Source: Candidatus Atribacteria bacterium (lineage in GTDB: Bacteria; Atribacterota; Atribacteria; Atribacterales; Atribacteraceae). From it: DNA of 14,429 nt. The translations under genes and the position numbers were made by a program. Of the stretch, positions 1 through 7,239 are shown one piece after another. The stretch covers positions 1 through 14,429 of the forward strand of contig PWXL01000012.1 in NCBI GenBank assembly GCA_003561145.1. Direction: 5' to 3'. Below the pieces are notes generated by a model. That model worked only from the letters and a program-made list of their open reading frames with translations, was not told the origin of the DNA and ran no database searches. Each line of letters starts with the position of its first letter. Positions within the stretch are counted from its first letter, which is position 1.

Positions 1-1
1 T

Positions 2-1591
2 GAAGAAGTTGATGACCTTTCCGGCCTGCAGAGCGAACAGGTTGAAGAATTGCAGGTACTGCAGCAGATGGTGCGTGCTGAGATGGCCGAGATCGGTGAA
101 AGAGTGACGGCTTTCGAGGAAGGACTTGGAGAGGTTTTTGCCTTTGAGGAAGAACTCAGGGGAAAGATCGACGAACAACGTGGAGTTGTAGAAAAGCTCG
201 AGTATACACTGGGAGCATTGGATCTCGATGTAAGGAATGTTATCACTGACCTGAATGACAGGATTGAGCGAATCTCAGAGGAAGTTGAAGAATTGCCGGG
301 AGAGGTGGTGCAAGCGGTAGAGGATAGGTTGGAAAATATACTGCAGGATCTTCCAGGCCCTGCCGTGCTCGAGAATATCAGGGCAGCACTTGAGGAAGCC
401 TCCAGGGAACGTACTGAAATCAGCAGTCAAATAGAGGTGTTGGCGGGAGAACGGGAAGCATTGCTGGAAAGGTTGACTTTCAAGGATCAGGCCATTGTGG
501 AAGTCCAGCAGCGTATTGACGATCTCGAAGGAGAATTGGAAACTCCTCTTGAGGCCATAGAGGTTTTGCATGCACGGCTCGAAGATTTGGTGGTTTCCCG
601 GGATGAGCTGGATGCACGCTTACTGGAAGCCGAAATGTCGCTTGGCGAACTTACGGCGTCCCTGAATGTTATGGAGGAAACATGGCAAAGTTTTACTGGT
701 TTGTTCGACACCCGGATTGATCAGATACGTGAAACCGTGGATGTACTTCGTGAGGAATTACGAACGGATGCAGTGAGTGAAGATACTGTTCAAGCTTTGC
801 ATGAAGAAGTCGAGCAATCTTTTGAAGAAGTAAAAGAGAGACTGAAGTACCTTGAGACATTCAGTCGTGAATTAGATCGAATCGAGCTCGAAGGTAAATT
901 GGAAGCAATGGAGCGAAACATTGCAGGTATCGAGGCCCATGTCGAAGTCATGCTTGAAAGATTGGACGAAGTTACCCTACCTGAAATCGAACTCATAATG
1001 GAAACAGTGGAAGAATTACGCAGGGAACGGCACGAGATCCGGCAGGATATCGACAAGTTGTATCAACACATAGAGAAACAAGAAATAGCAGAGATTACTG
1101 AAGAAGAATTAGTGTTACTCGATCAGAAAAAGGAGGAGCTCGTAGATCAAATAGCAGGGCTTGGTAATGAAAAACTTGCTTTGCAGGAGGAATTGGATTC
1201 CAGGCGAGAGGAAGCTGCCCGCATTGGTGAGGAAATTGAGCGACTGCGAGGGCTGAGAGAGTACGAAGTGGAAATTGCGGAACTCGAGAGGGAAAAAGAA
1301 CGAGTTGAGGATGAGGCAGCCTTTTTAGAACGTGAGTTAGCCAACAGGCTTCGACAGATCGAGCTTTTACAACAGCGTGTCCAGGAGCTCACCGTGCAAC
1401 TCGATGAATTAGCCAAGTATACTTCTTATGTAATCCTTCCTTGGGATAATTTATGGAACATCGCCAGAAGGTATTACCAGGACGGAACAAAGTGGGAGCT
1501 GATATTGGACGCCAATCGGGACATAATTGAAGATGTATATAATTTACAACCGTATACAGAGATACGTATACCACGGAGAGTAGCATCCTGA
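2..1591 (+). CDS. Long coiled-coil protein with C-terminal LysM-like domain (5' partial)
   Basis: The reading frame is open to the left edge, so the true start lies outside the window; 529 residues are visible. About the first 470 are a nearly unbroken acidic helix rich in Glu, Leu, Arg and Gln with heptad-like spacing and very few Pro or Gly residues, which indicates a long coiled coil. The last ~50 residues (about bases 1427–1580) change character and read as a LysM-like fold: YVIL, then DNLWNIARRYY, a central WELILDANRD and a closing EIRIP. LysM domains bind N-acetylglucosamine polymers such as peptidoglycan. The protein may therefore be a long rod that contacts the wall at its C-terminus, but whether it is secreted cannot be judged because the N-terminus is missing. 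The stop is followed 28 bases later by the nitroreductase start, so the genes may be co-transcribed. I do not recognise a named family for the whole protein. Confidence 0.85.
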   Translation, partial: EEVDDLSGLQSEQVEELQVLQQMVRAEMAEIGERVTAFEEGLGEVFAFEEELRGKIDEQRGVVEKLEYTLGALDLDVRNVITDLNDRIERISEEVEELPGEVVQAVEDRLENILQDLPGPAVLENIRAALEEASRERTEISSQIEVLAGEREALLERLTFKDQAIVEVQQRIDDLEGELETPLEAIEVLHARLEDLVVSRDELDARLLEAEMSLGELTASLNVMEETWQSFTGLFDTRIDQIRETVDVLREELRTDAVSEDTVQALHEEVEQSFEEVKERLKYLETFSRELDRIELEGKLEAMERNIAGIEAHVEVMLERLDEVTLPEIELIMETVEELRRERHEIRQDIDKLYQHIEKQEIAEITEEELVLLDQKKEELVDQIAGLGNEKLALQEELDSRREEAARIGEEIERLRGLREYEVEIAELEREKERVEDEAAFLERELANRLRQIELLQQRVQELTVQLDELAKYTSYVILPWDNLWNIARRYYQDGTKWELILDANRDIIEDVYNLQPYTEIRIPRRVAS

Positions 1592-1619
1592 CCGATAAGA
1601 GAAAAGAAGGGATTGGGTT

Positions 1620-2129
1620 ATGGAGCTCATGGATGTGATCAGGAACCGGCGCAGTGTCCGGAAGTTCTGGCCCGAGGAAGTTGTATGGCAGGATATCGAG
1701 GAGATTCTTGATGCCGCTCATCTCGCACCCTCGGCAAAAAACCTCCAACCCTGGAAATTTATAGTTGTAAGAAATGAAAAAAAGAGGCGGCTCTTAGCCC
1801 AAGCTTCCGGGCAGGAATTTGTAGGGGAGGCCCCCGTAATAGTGATAGCCTGTGCTACCGGACGAGGAGGGTATATAGGCCGGTACATGGAAAGTTGGCC
1901 TATTGATGTGGCAATTGCAATGGATCATTTAACTCTGGCAGCCTGGAATAAAAACCTCGGGACCTGTTGGATTGGTGATTTTGACGAAAACAAAGTGAAA
2001 GAAATTTGTTCAATTCCAGTGGAAGTCAGGGTCGTTGCCTTGACTCCATTGGGGTATCCGGTAAAAAACCCCCAGCCAACACCACGCCGTCCCCTGGAGA
2101 AAGTGGTGAGCCAAGATACTTATTCCTGA
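1620..2129 (+). CDS. Nitroreductase family FMN-dependent oxidoreductase
   Basis: This 169-residue protein has the features of the compact nitroreductase family, FMN enzymes that use NAD(P)H to reduce nitro compounds, quinones or other acceptors. The N-terminal MELMDVIRNRRSVRKF carries the arginines that contact FMN phosphate. PSAKNLQPWKF (37–47) is the usual second flavin-binding segment. LGTCWIGDFDENKVKEI (113–129) and LGYP (144–147) are the conserved C-terminal elements. Members work as dimers in the cytosol. The ATG has a purine-rich AAGGGATTGGG just upstream and matches the usual family start. At 169 residues it is at the short end of the family, with no extra domain. The physiological substrate cannot be read from sequence. 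It lies between the LysM coiled-coil gene and DUF951, and neither suggests a specific role. Confidence 0.92.
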   Translation: MELMDVIRNRRSVRKFWPEEVVWQDIEEILDAAHLAPSAKNLQPWKFIVVRNEKKRRLLAQASGQEFVGEAPVIVIACATGRGGYIGRYMESWPIDVAIAMDHLTLAAWNKNLGTCWIGDFDENKVKEICSIPVEVRVVALTPLGYPVKNPQPTPRRPLEKVVSQDTYS

Positions 2130-2133
2130 ACAC

Positions 2134-2173
2134 ACCTCTCTCCTTTTGTCACAATGTGCGGGAGGAGAGAGGT
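2134..2173. repeat. 10-bp perfect inverted repeat between nitroreductase and DUF951 genes
   Basis: ACCTCTCTCC (2134–2143) pairs perfectly with GGAGAGAGGT (2164–2173) around a 20-base loop, which itself contains CACA-A-TGTG. The hairpin starts four bases after the nitroreductase stop. It is followed by AAAAAAC, not a T tract, so it is not a standard intrinsic terminator on the + strand, and there is no T tract after it on the minus strand either. The right arm is Shine-Dalgarno-like (GGAGGAGAGAGG) but belongs to no start codon I can see. It could be an mRNA-processing or stabilising stem, or a protein-binding site. Confidence 0.55.
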
Positions 2174-2199
2174 AAAAAACATATAAGAAGGGGGAGCAC

Positions 2200-2427
2200 G
2201 TGGGTATTGTCCGTATTCAGGTCGAGGACATCCTCACCCTGAAAAAAACACATCCCTGTGGGAGCCGGGAATGGAGAGTGACACGCCTTGGAGTCGATAT
2301 AGGGCTGAAGTGCCAGGGGTGTAACCGTTTTGTTATGGTTCCCCGGAGGGAACTCGAGCGGAAAATCAGGGAAATTCGCCGGGGTGAGGAAAGACTGAAA
2401 CCCCAAGACAGCCGTATCGAGGTGTGA
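2200..2427 (+). CDS. DUF951 family small zinc-ribbon-like protein
   Basis: A 75-residue protein beginning with GTG, preceded by AAGGGGGAG. It has the DUF951 layout: a basic start followed by KKTHPCGSREWRVTRLGVD, then LKCQGCNRFVMVPRRELERK. The conserved cysteines (HPC and CxxC) look like metal ligands, giving a small putative zinc-binding fold. No biochemical function is established for the family. From memory, B. subtilis yyzM is a DUF951 gene next to the ychF homologue yyaF; the same adjacency here, with only seven bases between the DUF951 stop and the ychF ATG, supports the call and suggests co-translation with YchF. The last ~15 residues (RGEERLKPQDSRIEV) extend past the usual core. Confidence 0.88.
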   Translation: MGIVRIQVEDILTLKKTHPCGSREWRVTRLGVDIGLKCQGCNRFVMVPRRELERKIREIRRGEERLKPQDSRIEV

Positions 2428-2434
2428 TACCTAC

Positions 2435-3526
2435 ATGGGTGTGAAAGCGGGCATCTTAGGTTTACCAAATTCTGGAAAAACCACCCTTTTCAACCTGCTT
2501 ACCCGCCTTCATGCTCCTACTGCCCCTTACCCCTTTACCACTATTGATCCTAATCACGGTGTGGTTGAAGTTCCGGATGAGCGCATTGATAGGTTGAACA
2601 AAATTCTTTCTCCTCCTCGCACCGTACCTGCTGCTGTAGAATTCGTTGATGTAGCTGGATTGGTGAAGGGAGCGAGTAAAGGAGAGGGTTTGGGAAACCA
2701 GTTTCTCAGCGAAGTGAGAGGTGTGGACACAATAACCCATGTCTTACGTTTTTTCAGTGATTCACAGGTAGCCCATGTGATGGGAGGTATCGATCCGGCG
2801 AGGGACTATGAAACTATAGAAATGGAGCTTCTCCTGGCCGACCGTGAAGTTTTGGAACGCCGATTTACCAGGACCCGGGAACTGGTCCGCAAGATAAAAG
2901 ACTCGTCAATCGAAATTGAGCATATGGTGCTTGAGCGTTGTCTGAAAGCACTGGATGAGGCTGTTCCTTTACGATCATTCTTTTTAACCCGCGAAGAGAA
3001 AGCGATACTCTGTCCTTCGCAACCTCTCACACTGAAGCCGGTGGTGTACGTAGCCAACTGTGATGAGGGCGAAGACTCGGCACACGTGTTTGCCCATTCG
3101 CGGCAAACACCACCACTGAACGAAGTTTCTCTCATTAAAGTGTATGCCAAGCTTGAAGAGGAACTTTGTGAACTCCCACCCCGGGAACGGGAAAACTTTC
3201 TACAAGCTTATGGTGTTGAAGAAGCCGGTCTGCATCTCTTGATCAGGGAAGTATACAGGGCGTTGGGCCTTCTCACGTTCTTTACCTTTAATGAAAAGGA
3301 ATTGAGAGCATGGGAGATACCATCGGGTACGAAGGCACCGGCTGCCGCGGGGAAAATCCATACCGATATGGAGAAGGGTTTTATTAAGGCGGAAGTGGTA
3401 GGCTACACAGATCTTATATCAAAGGGATCCATGGAGATACTTCGGCGCGAAGGGAAAGTACGCCTGGAGGGGAGAGAATACGAGGTACAAGACGGTGATG
3501 TGATATATTTCCGTTTTTCCGCCTGA
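2435..3526 (+). CDS. ychF: YchF/Obg-like ATPase (EngD/OLA1 family)
   Basis: The 363-residue length and full domain order match YchF, a ribosome-associated P-loop ATPase of the TRAFAC/OBG group that prefers ATP over GTP. Visible motifs are the Walker A GLPNSGKT (9–16), DVAGLVKGASKGEGLGNQFL containing the G3 motif (72–91), and N208-C-D-E211 in place of the G4 NKxD, the change that goes with ATP use in this family. A helical insert lies between these. The C-terminal TGS domain (about 279–363) is canonical: FTFNEKELRAW, APAAAGKIHTDMEKGFIKAEV and DGDVIYFRF. The ATG follows GAGGTG at 2419–2424. YchF is linked to translation and stress responses in other bacteria. All key residues are present. Confidence 0.97.
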   Translation: MGVKAGILGLPNSGKTTLFNLLTRLHAPTAPYPFTTIDPNHGVVEVPDERIDRLNKILSPPRTVPAAVEFVDVAGLVKGASKGEGLGNQFLSEVRGVDTITHVLRFFSDSQVAHVMGGIDPARDYETIEMELLLADREVLERRFTRTRELVRKIKDSSIEIEHMVLERCLKALDEAVPLRSFFLTREEKAILCPSQPLTLKPVVYVANCDEGEDSAHVFAHSRQTPPLNEVSLIKVYAKLEEELCELPPRERENFLQAYGVEEAGLHLLIREVYRALGLLTFFTFNEKELRAWEIPSGTKAPAAAGKIHTDMEKGFIKAEVVGYTDLISKGSMEILRREGKVRLEGREYEVQDGDVIYFRFSA

Positions 3527-3726
3527 TGAGCCAATACAGCATCATTGCAGTAATTATTCTCTTGAATGGTTGACGATACCAGTTTACCGGCCTTCATTCC
3601 CTGTTGTTGCCATTGACCGAAGAGCCGTCAACGAAGAGAAACCGGACCCGGTGGAGTTCCGGCCAGGGTACTGCTCGGTGAAGATAAAAACATGTGGGTG
3701 TGGATGTGACCCCCTATTTTTACTAT

Positions 3727-3932
3727 TCACTCGATACCGTCACGGGTCGACGTCTCATCTGCAGGATGTTCTCCCGCAAGTTCGAAAATGGAATCCACCA
3801 CCGCAATGAAACCACTCTTTCGAAATGTTTCAACAGTGCTTATAACTTCCCGCATTGTGGGGCTCGTCCCAGCTTTTCAAGCATACGGTCATTGCCGTTT
3901 CGCATCCCGATAACCAGTACAGTATCGTCCAC
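3727..3932 (-). pseudogene. Possible frameshifted minus-strand ORF remnant
   Basis: Read on the minus strand, a GTG at 3932–3930 opens VDDTVLVIGMRNGNDRMLEK. At a run of four A's (minus strand; positions 3877–3874) a one-base shift gives a second open segment, AGTSPTMREVISTVETFRKS then GFIAVVDSIFELAGEHPADE, ending in TGA at 3729–3727. Joined, this is a 68-residue protein-like sequence. One extra A in the run would restore a single frame, so either a natural frameshift or a sequencing deletion would explain it. There is no clear ribosome binding site for the GTG. I do not recognise the family. The NGND..ML..AG string loosely resembles HAD phosphatase motif IV, but the key Asp of that motif is absent, so I make no functional claim. 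Confidence 0.35.
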
Positions 3933-3962
3933 TCTTTACCAAAAATCCTCTGAACGATGTGG

Positions 3963-3968
3963 TATGAT
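3963..3968 (+). promoter_or_regulatory. Candidate extended -10 element upstream of aldo/keto reductase
   Basis: TATGAT preceded directly by TGG fits an extended -10 box (TGnTATAAT) 32 bases before the GTG start. The best -35-like hexamer, TTTACC at 3935–3940, is 22 bases away, which is too far, so recognition would rely on the extended -10. Its position after the 473-base gap agrees with a new transcript starting here. Confidence 0.4.
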
Positions 3969-3999
3969 GGTTAGGATTTCTCTAGGGAGGTGAACATCC

Positions 4000-4983
4000 G
4001 TGAATAAGCGTATTTTAGACGGTTGCGGCTGGGCGGTGAGCGAGGTTGGTTTTGGTGCATGGGCCATTGGGAGCGGCTGGGGAGAGGTACCTGAAAAAGA
4101 TGCTTTGGATGCTTTACGAAAGGCTCTTGATGAGGGAATGAACTTTATAGACACGGCCGATGTGTATGGTGATGGACGAAGCGAGAAACTTATTTCCAAG
4201 GTTTTGAAAGAAAGAAGGGAACAGGTAATCGTAGCCACCAAGGCAGGGAGACGTCTTTCACCTCATTCTGCAGAGGGATACAATCAAAAAAACCTGACTG
4301 TTTTTGTAGAAAGAAGCCTTCAAAATCTCAATGTAGAAACCCTGGATCTTTTACAGCTTCATTGTCCCCCCTGGGAAGTTTATTATCGGCCCGAGACATT
4401 TGAAATCCTTGACAATATGGTATCAGAAGGAAAAATACGGTACTACGGTGTAAGTGTGGAAAAAGTGGAAGAAGGTCTCAAAGCCATTGAGTACCCTGGC
4501 GTGAGGAGCGTACAAATCATTTTTAATCTGTTTCGTCAGCGGCCTGCGGAGCTGTTCTTCCAGGAATGCATAAAAAAGAATGTGGCCGTCATTGCACGTG
4601 TTCCCCTCGCTTCGGGATTGTTGACCGGTAAAATGACTTCTGAAACGGAATTCTCACACGATGATCATAGATTTTTCAACCGCGAAGGCCGGTCATTTGA
4701 CCGGGGAGAAACCTTCGCCGGTGTTGATTATAAGAGGGGCTTGGAAGCTGTGGAGCGTTTGAAAGAAATTCAGCCCGAAGGATATACCATGGCACAATTC
4801 GCACTGAAGTGGATTCTCATGTTTCCCCAGGTAACTACAGTAATCCCCGGAGCTAAAAATGCTTCACAGGCCATAGAAAATGCCCGTACAAGTATTTTAC
4901 CACCCTTAACCGAAGAAGTAATGGCTGAAGTGGATGAGATTTATGAGGATTTTGTTTATGATGACGTTCACCACCTGTGGTGA
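4000..4983 (+). CDS. Aldo/keto reductase
   Basis: A 327-residue NAD(P)H-dependent oxidoreductase with a single TIM-barrel domain. The catalytic tetrad is complete: Asp51 (FIDTADVYG), Tyr56, Lys81 (VATKAG) and His121 (LLQLHCP). Further family marks are GKIRYYGVS, the QIIFNLFRQRP strand and TTVIPGAKN near the C-terminus, which binds the adenosine phosphate of the cofactor. The start is GTG, preceded by a strong AGGGAGGTGAAC at 3984–3994. There is no C-terminal ferredoxin-like 4Fe-4S domain, unlike some anaerobe relatives. The class matches YhdN/IolS-type bacterial reductases, but the substrate cannot be predicted. Malic enzyme starts 34 bases downstream, so it probably leads that operon. Confidence 0.94.
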   Translation: MNKRILDGCGWAVSEVGFGAWAIGSGWGEVPEKDALDALRKALDEGMNFIDTADVYGDGRSEKLISKVLKERREQVIVATKAGRRLSPHSAEGYNQKNLTVFVERSLQNLNVETLDLLQLHCPPWEVYYRPETFEILDNMVSEGKIRYYGVSVEKVEEGLKAIEYPGVRSVQIIFNLFRQRPAELFFQECIKKNVAVIARVPLASGLLTGKMTSETEFSHDDHRFFNREGRSFDRGETFAGVDYKRGLEAVERLKEIQPEGYTMAQFALKWILMFPQVTTVIPGAKNASQAIENARTSILPPLTEEVMAEVDEIYEDFVYDDVHHLW

Positions 4984-5017
4984 AGACACTGGCAATCCTA
5001 AAGAAGGTTGCTGAATC

Positions 5018-6358
5018 ATGGCTGGAAAAAAAGAAAATTACGAACTCGAAAAGCCGCTGAGAGAGGCGAGGAAACTCCATCCCTTTTATCGTGGAAAGAT
5101 AGAGGTTGCCTTGAAATGTCCGGTGCGAAGTTACGATGACTTCGCGATTTGGTACACACCCGGAGTCGCCGAAGTCTGCCGTGCCATTGCCGCCGACCCG
5201 GAGGAATCTTTCAGTCAAACCGGCAGATGGAATACAGTAGCAGTTGTTACTGATGGATCGCGTGTTCTTGGCTTAGGTGATATAGGACCAGAAGCCGCCT
5301 TGCCCGTAATGGAAGGGAAGGCACTGCTTTTTCGCTACCTGGGAGGAGTTGATGCGTGGCCCTTATGTCTTCGCAGCAATTCTACCGATGAGTTTGTTTC
5401 CATGGTCAAGGCTCTGCAGCCCGGATTTGGAGGCATTAACCTTGAAGATATATCACAACCGGCTTGTTTTCTTGTTTTAGAGCGATTACAGAAAGAATGT
5501 GAAATTCCTGTTTGGCATGACGACCAGCAGGGAACCGCCCTCGTGACAGTGGCAGGTTTGTTCGGGGCACTTGAAGTGGTCAATAAAAGCCTTGACACCA
5601 TACGGGTGGCTCTCGTGGGTGCCGGAGCTTCAAACGTCCGCATTGCGCATTTATTGATGCAGGCAGGGGTACTTGGTGAAAACATAGTATTATGTGACAG
5701 TACTGGTATTCTCAACCGTCGGCGTAACGAACTTGCCGAAACAAACCCCTGGAAATGGGAACTCTGCGAATTAACCAACGGGGAAAATATAACAGGGGGA
5801 AAAGAGGAAGCAATAGCGGGTCGTGATGTATTGATAGCTCTTTCAACTCCGGGTCCCGGTGTGATTTTACCCCGCTGGGTAGCTACCATGAATACTGACG
5901 CGATAGTATTCGCTTGTGCAAATCCAACCCCGGAAATATGGCCGTGGGAAGCGAAGGAAGCCGGTGCCAGGGTGGTGGCTACGGGCCGTTCTGATTTTCC
6001 AAACCAGGTGAATAACTCGCTTGGTTTTCCCGGCCTTTTTCGAGGAGTTCTTACTATTCAATCCAAGGCTATCACGGATTCCATGTGTTTGGCAGCCGCC
6101 GGTTCTCTGTATGATTTTGCCCGCCGGCGGGGTATAGAAGAAGACTCGGTCATCCCAAGCATGGAAGAATGGGGGGTGTACGTTGAAGAAGCTGTAGCGG
6201 TGGCTGAGGCCGCTACAAGGGAAGGTTTGGCCCGACAACCCCTGCCTTCTGCATGCATCAGGGAAGAGGCGGAGAAGATGATTCACCGTGCCCAGGAGAT
6301 GACCCGCCTGATGGTCGACAACGGACACATAGCACTGCCTGACCCGGAAACCATGTGA
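5018..6358 (+). CDS. Malic enzyme, short bacterial form (oxaloacetate-decarboxylating)
   Basis: This catalyses oxidative decarboxylation of malate to pyruvate and CO2 with NAD(P)+ and a divalent metal, or the reverse. The 446 residues contain only the malic and NAD-binding domains; the phosphotransacetylase-like extension of MaeB is absent. Key points are catalytic Tyr46 in WYTPGVAEVC, VLGLGDIGP (83–91), catalytic Lys101 in MEGKALLFRYLGGVDA, metal ligands around Glu143-Asp144 and HDDQQGTA (167–174), Rossmann GAGASN (201–206), NPTPEIWP (302–309) and TGRSDFPNQVNN (322–333). AAGAAGG lies 10 bases before the ATG. NAD versus NADP preference is not decided by what I can see. The stop is directly followed by the fumarase alpha gene, whose product's partner makes malate, so the two reactions are consecutive. 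Confidence 0.95.
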   Translation: MAGKKENYELEKPLREARKLHPFYRGKIEVALKCPVRSYDDFAIWYTPGVAEVCRAIAADPEESFSQTGRWNTVAVVTDGSRVLGLGDIGPEAALPVMEGKALLFRYLGGVDAWPLCLRSNSTDEFVSMVKALQPGFGGINLEDISQPACFLVLERLQKECEIPVWHDDQQGTALVTVAGLFGALEVVNKSLDTIRVALVGAGASNVRIAHLLMQAGVLGENIVLCDSTGILNRRRNELAETNPWKWELCELTNGENITGGKEEAIAGRDVLIALSTPGPGVILPRWVATMNTDAIVFACANPTPEIWPWEAKEAGARVVATGRSDFPNQVNNSLGFPGLFRGVLTIQSKAITDSMCLAAAGSLYDFARRRGIEEDSVIPSMEEWGVYVEEAVAVAEAATREGLARQPLPSACIREEAEKMIHRAQEMTRLMVDNGHIALPDPETM

Positions 6359-6387
6359 TAATTGATAACAAAAAAGGCGAAGCAAAC

Positions 6388-6393
6388 AGGGAG
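6388..6393 (+). promoter_or_regulatory. Ribosome binding site that decides the fumarase alpha start
   Basis: AGGGAG lies six bases before GTG at 6400. The longer alternative, GTG at 6355 overlapping the malic enzyme stop, has no comparable site, and its 15 extra residues (starting MIIDNKKGEANREYT) do not look like the family start. Confidence 0.6.
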
Positions 6394-6399
6394 TATACA

Positions 6400-7239
6400 G
6401 TGAAATACCTAAGCGGAGAAGAAATTATCCCAAGCTTGAAAAATGCACTCAAGGAGTTGAATACAACTCCGCCATCCTGTCTCACCGAAAGGTTACACAT
6501 TGCCTGGCAGGAAGAAGTTGGGCCTGCCAGGGAAATGCTCTTTCAAATTTTAGAAAATCACCGGATTGCCGTGTCTCAGGGGCTTCCGCTGTGTCAGGAT
6601 ACAGGAGTGGTAACGGCGCATGCGGAAATAGGAACGGATGTGGTGATTACTGGGCCGCCCCTTTCCTCTCTTCTTGATCAGGCAGTGAGGGAGGTGTATC
6701 GTGAATCCTCCTTTCGAAGTTCCATGCTTTCAGATCCTCTTTTTGGGGAAAATACGAAGAACAATACCCCTGGAGTATACACGTATGAACCTCTGGAAGG
6801 TGACACACTCAAGGTAACTCTTTTGGTGAAAGGCGGAGGCTGTGATAATTTTTCCGCCCTGGCCATGCTTGAACCCGGCAGCGGATTTGAAAAACTTGAA
6901 GCGTTTGTCCTCTCAGTGGTACATGAAAAAGGAGCTCGTGCCTGTCCACCTCTTGTTTTGGGAATTGGTGCAGGGGGAACTGGTGCGACGGTCCTTTCCC
7001 TTGCTACCCGTGCCCTGAGCCGGGCTCTCGGGACTGTTCATCCTGATTCACGCTATGCCGCACTGGAGAAAAGAGTACGATCATCGATCAACCGTTCCGG
7101 TATAGGACCCCAGGGGGTAGGCGGTAAAACAACCTGTCTTGAAGTCAGGATAGAAAGCGGCCCTTGTCATATTGCCACTTTTCCGGTAGCGATGGTTGCA
7201 AGTTGCCACGTTTTTCGCAGGAAGGTACTCACATGGTGA
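6400..7239 (+). CDS. Class I fumarate hydratase, alpha subunit
   Basis: One half of the two-subunit oxygen-sensitive [4Fe-4S] fumarase (fumarate + water to malate); TtdA-type tartrate dehydratase is a paralogous alternative. With the GTG at 6400 the protein has 279 residues, the usual subunit length. By comparison with FumA, the cluster cysteines are Cys65 (PLCQDTG), Cys182 (ACPPLVLGIGAGGT) and Cys269 (SCHVFRR). Asp67, and His257 in CHIATFPVA, match catalytic positions of class I fumarases. The C-terminal GIGPQGVGGKTTCLEVRIE is typical. One oddity is VKGGGCDNFS (143–152) where the family usually has KGxGSEN. Its stop overlaps the beta-subunit start by seven bases, suggesting translational coupling and stoichiometric synthesis. 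The neighbouring malic enzyme favours fumarase over tartrate dehydratase. Confidence 0.93.
   Translation: MKYLSGEEIIPSLKNALKELNTTPPSCLTERLHIAWQEEVGPAREMLFQILENHRIAVSQGLPLCQDTGVVTAHAEIGTDVVITGPPLSSLLDQAVREVYRESSFRSSMLSDPLFGENTKNNTPGVYTYEPLEGDTLKVTLLVKGGGCDNFSALAMLEPGSGFEKLEAFVLSVVHEKGARACPPLVLGIGAGGTGATVLSLATRALSRALGTVHPDSRYAALEKRVRSSINRSGIGPQGVGGKTTCLEVRIESGPCHIATFPVAMVASCHVFRRKVLTW

Larger units (their letters stand above)
3527..3999. other. 473-base stretch with no confident intact gene
   Basis: Between ychF and the aldo/keto reductase gene I see no RNA gene, no terminator with a T tract and no mobile element. The + strand has two overlapping ORFs (3570–3809 from TTG, and 3694–3993) without ribosome binding sites or recognisable motifs; the second is antisense to a more protein-like minus-strand reading. 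GTTGACG (3569–3575) and CGTCAAC (3626–3632) form a 7-bp inverted repeat 50 bases apart. The right end carries the promoter-like site and ribosome binding site of the next gene. The region looks like decayed coding sequence plus a promoter. Confidence 0.5.

Noticed and set aside
2006..2242. 78-codon + strand ORF spanning the nitroreductase end and DUF951 start
   Set aside because: Overlaps two well-supported genes in another frame, with no motif.
3694..3993. 99-codon + strand ORF before the aldo/keto reductase
   Set aside because: No ribosome binding site, overlaps the reductase promoter, and lies antisense to a more protein-like reading.
5335..5889. 184-codon open frame on the minus strand
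   Set aside because: Antisense to the malic enzyme gene, which has all catalytic motifs; translation resembles no protein family.
5867..6385. 172-codon open frame on the minus strand
   Set aside because: Antisense to the malic enzyme C-terminus; no start signal or motif.
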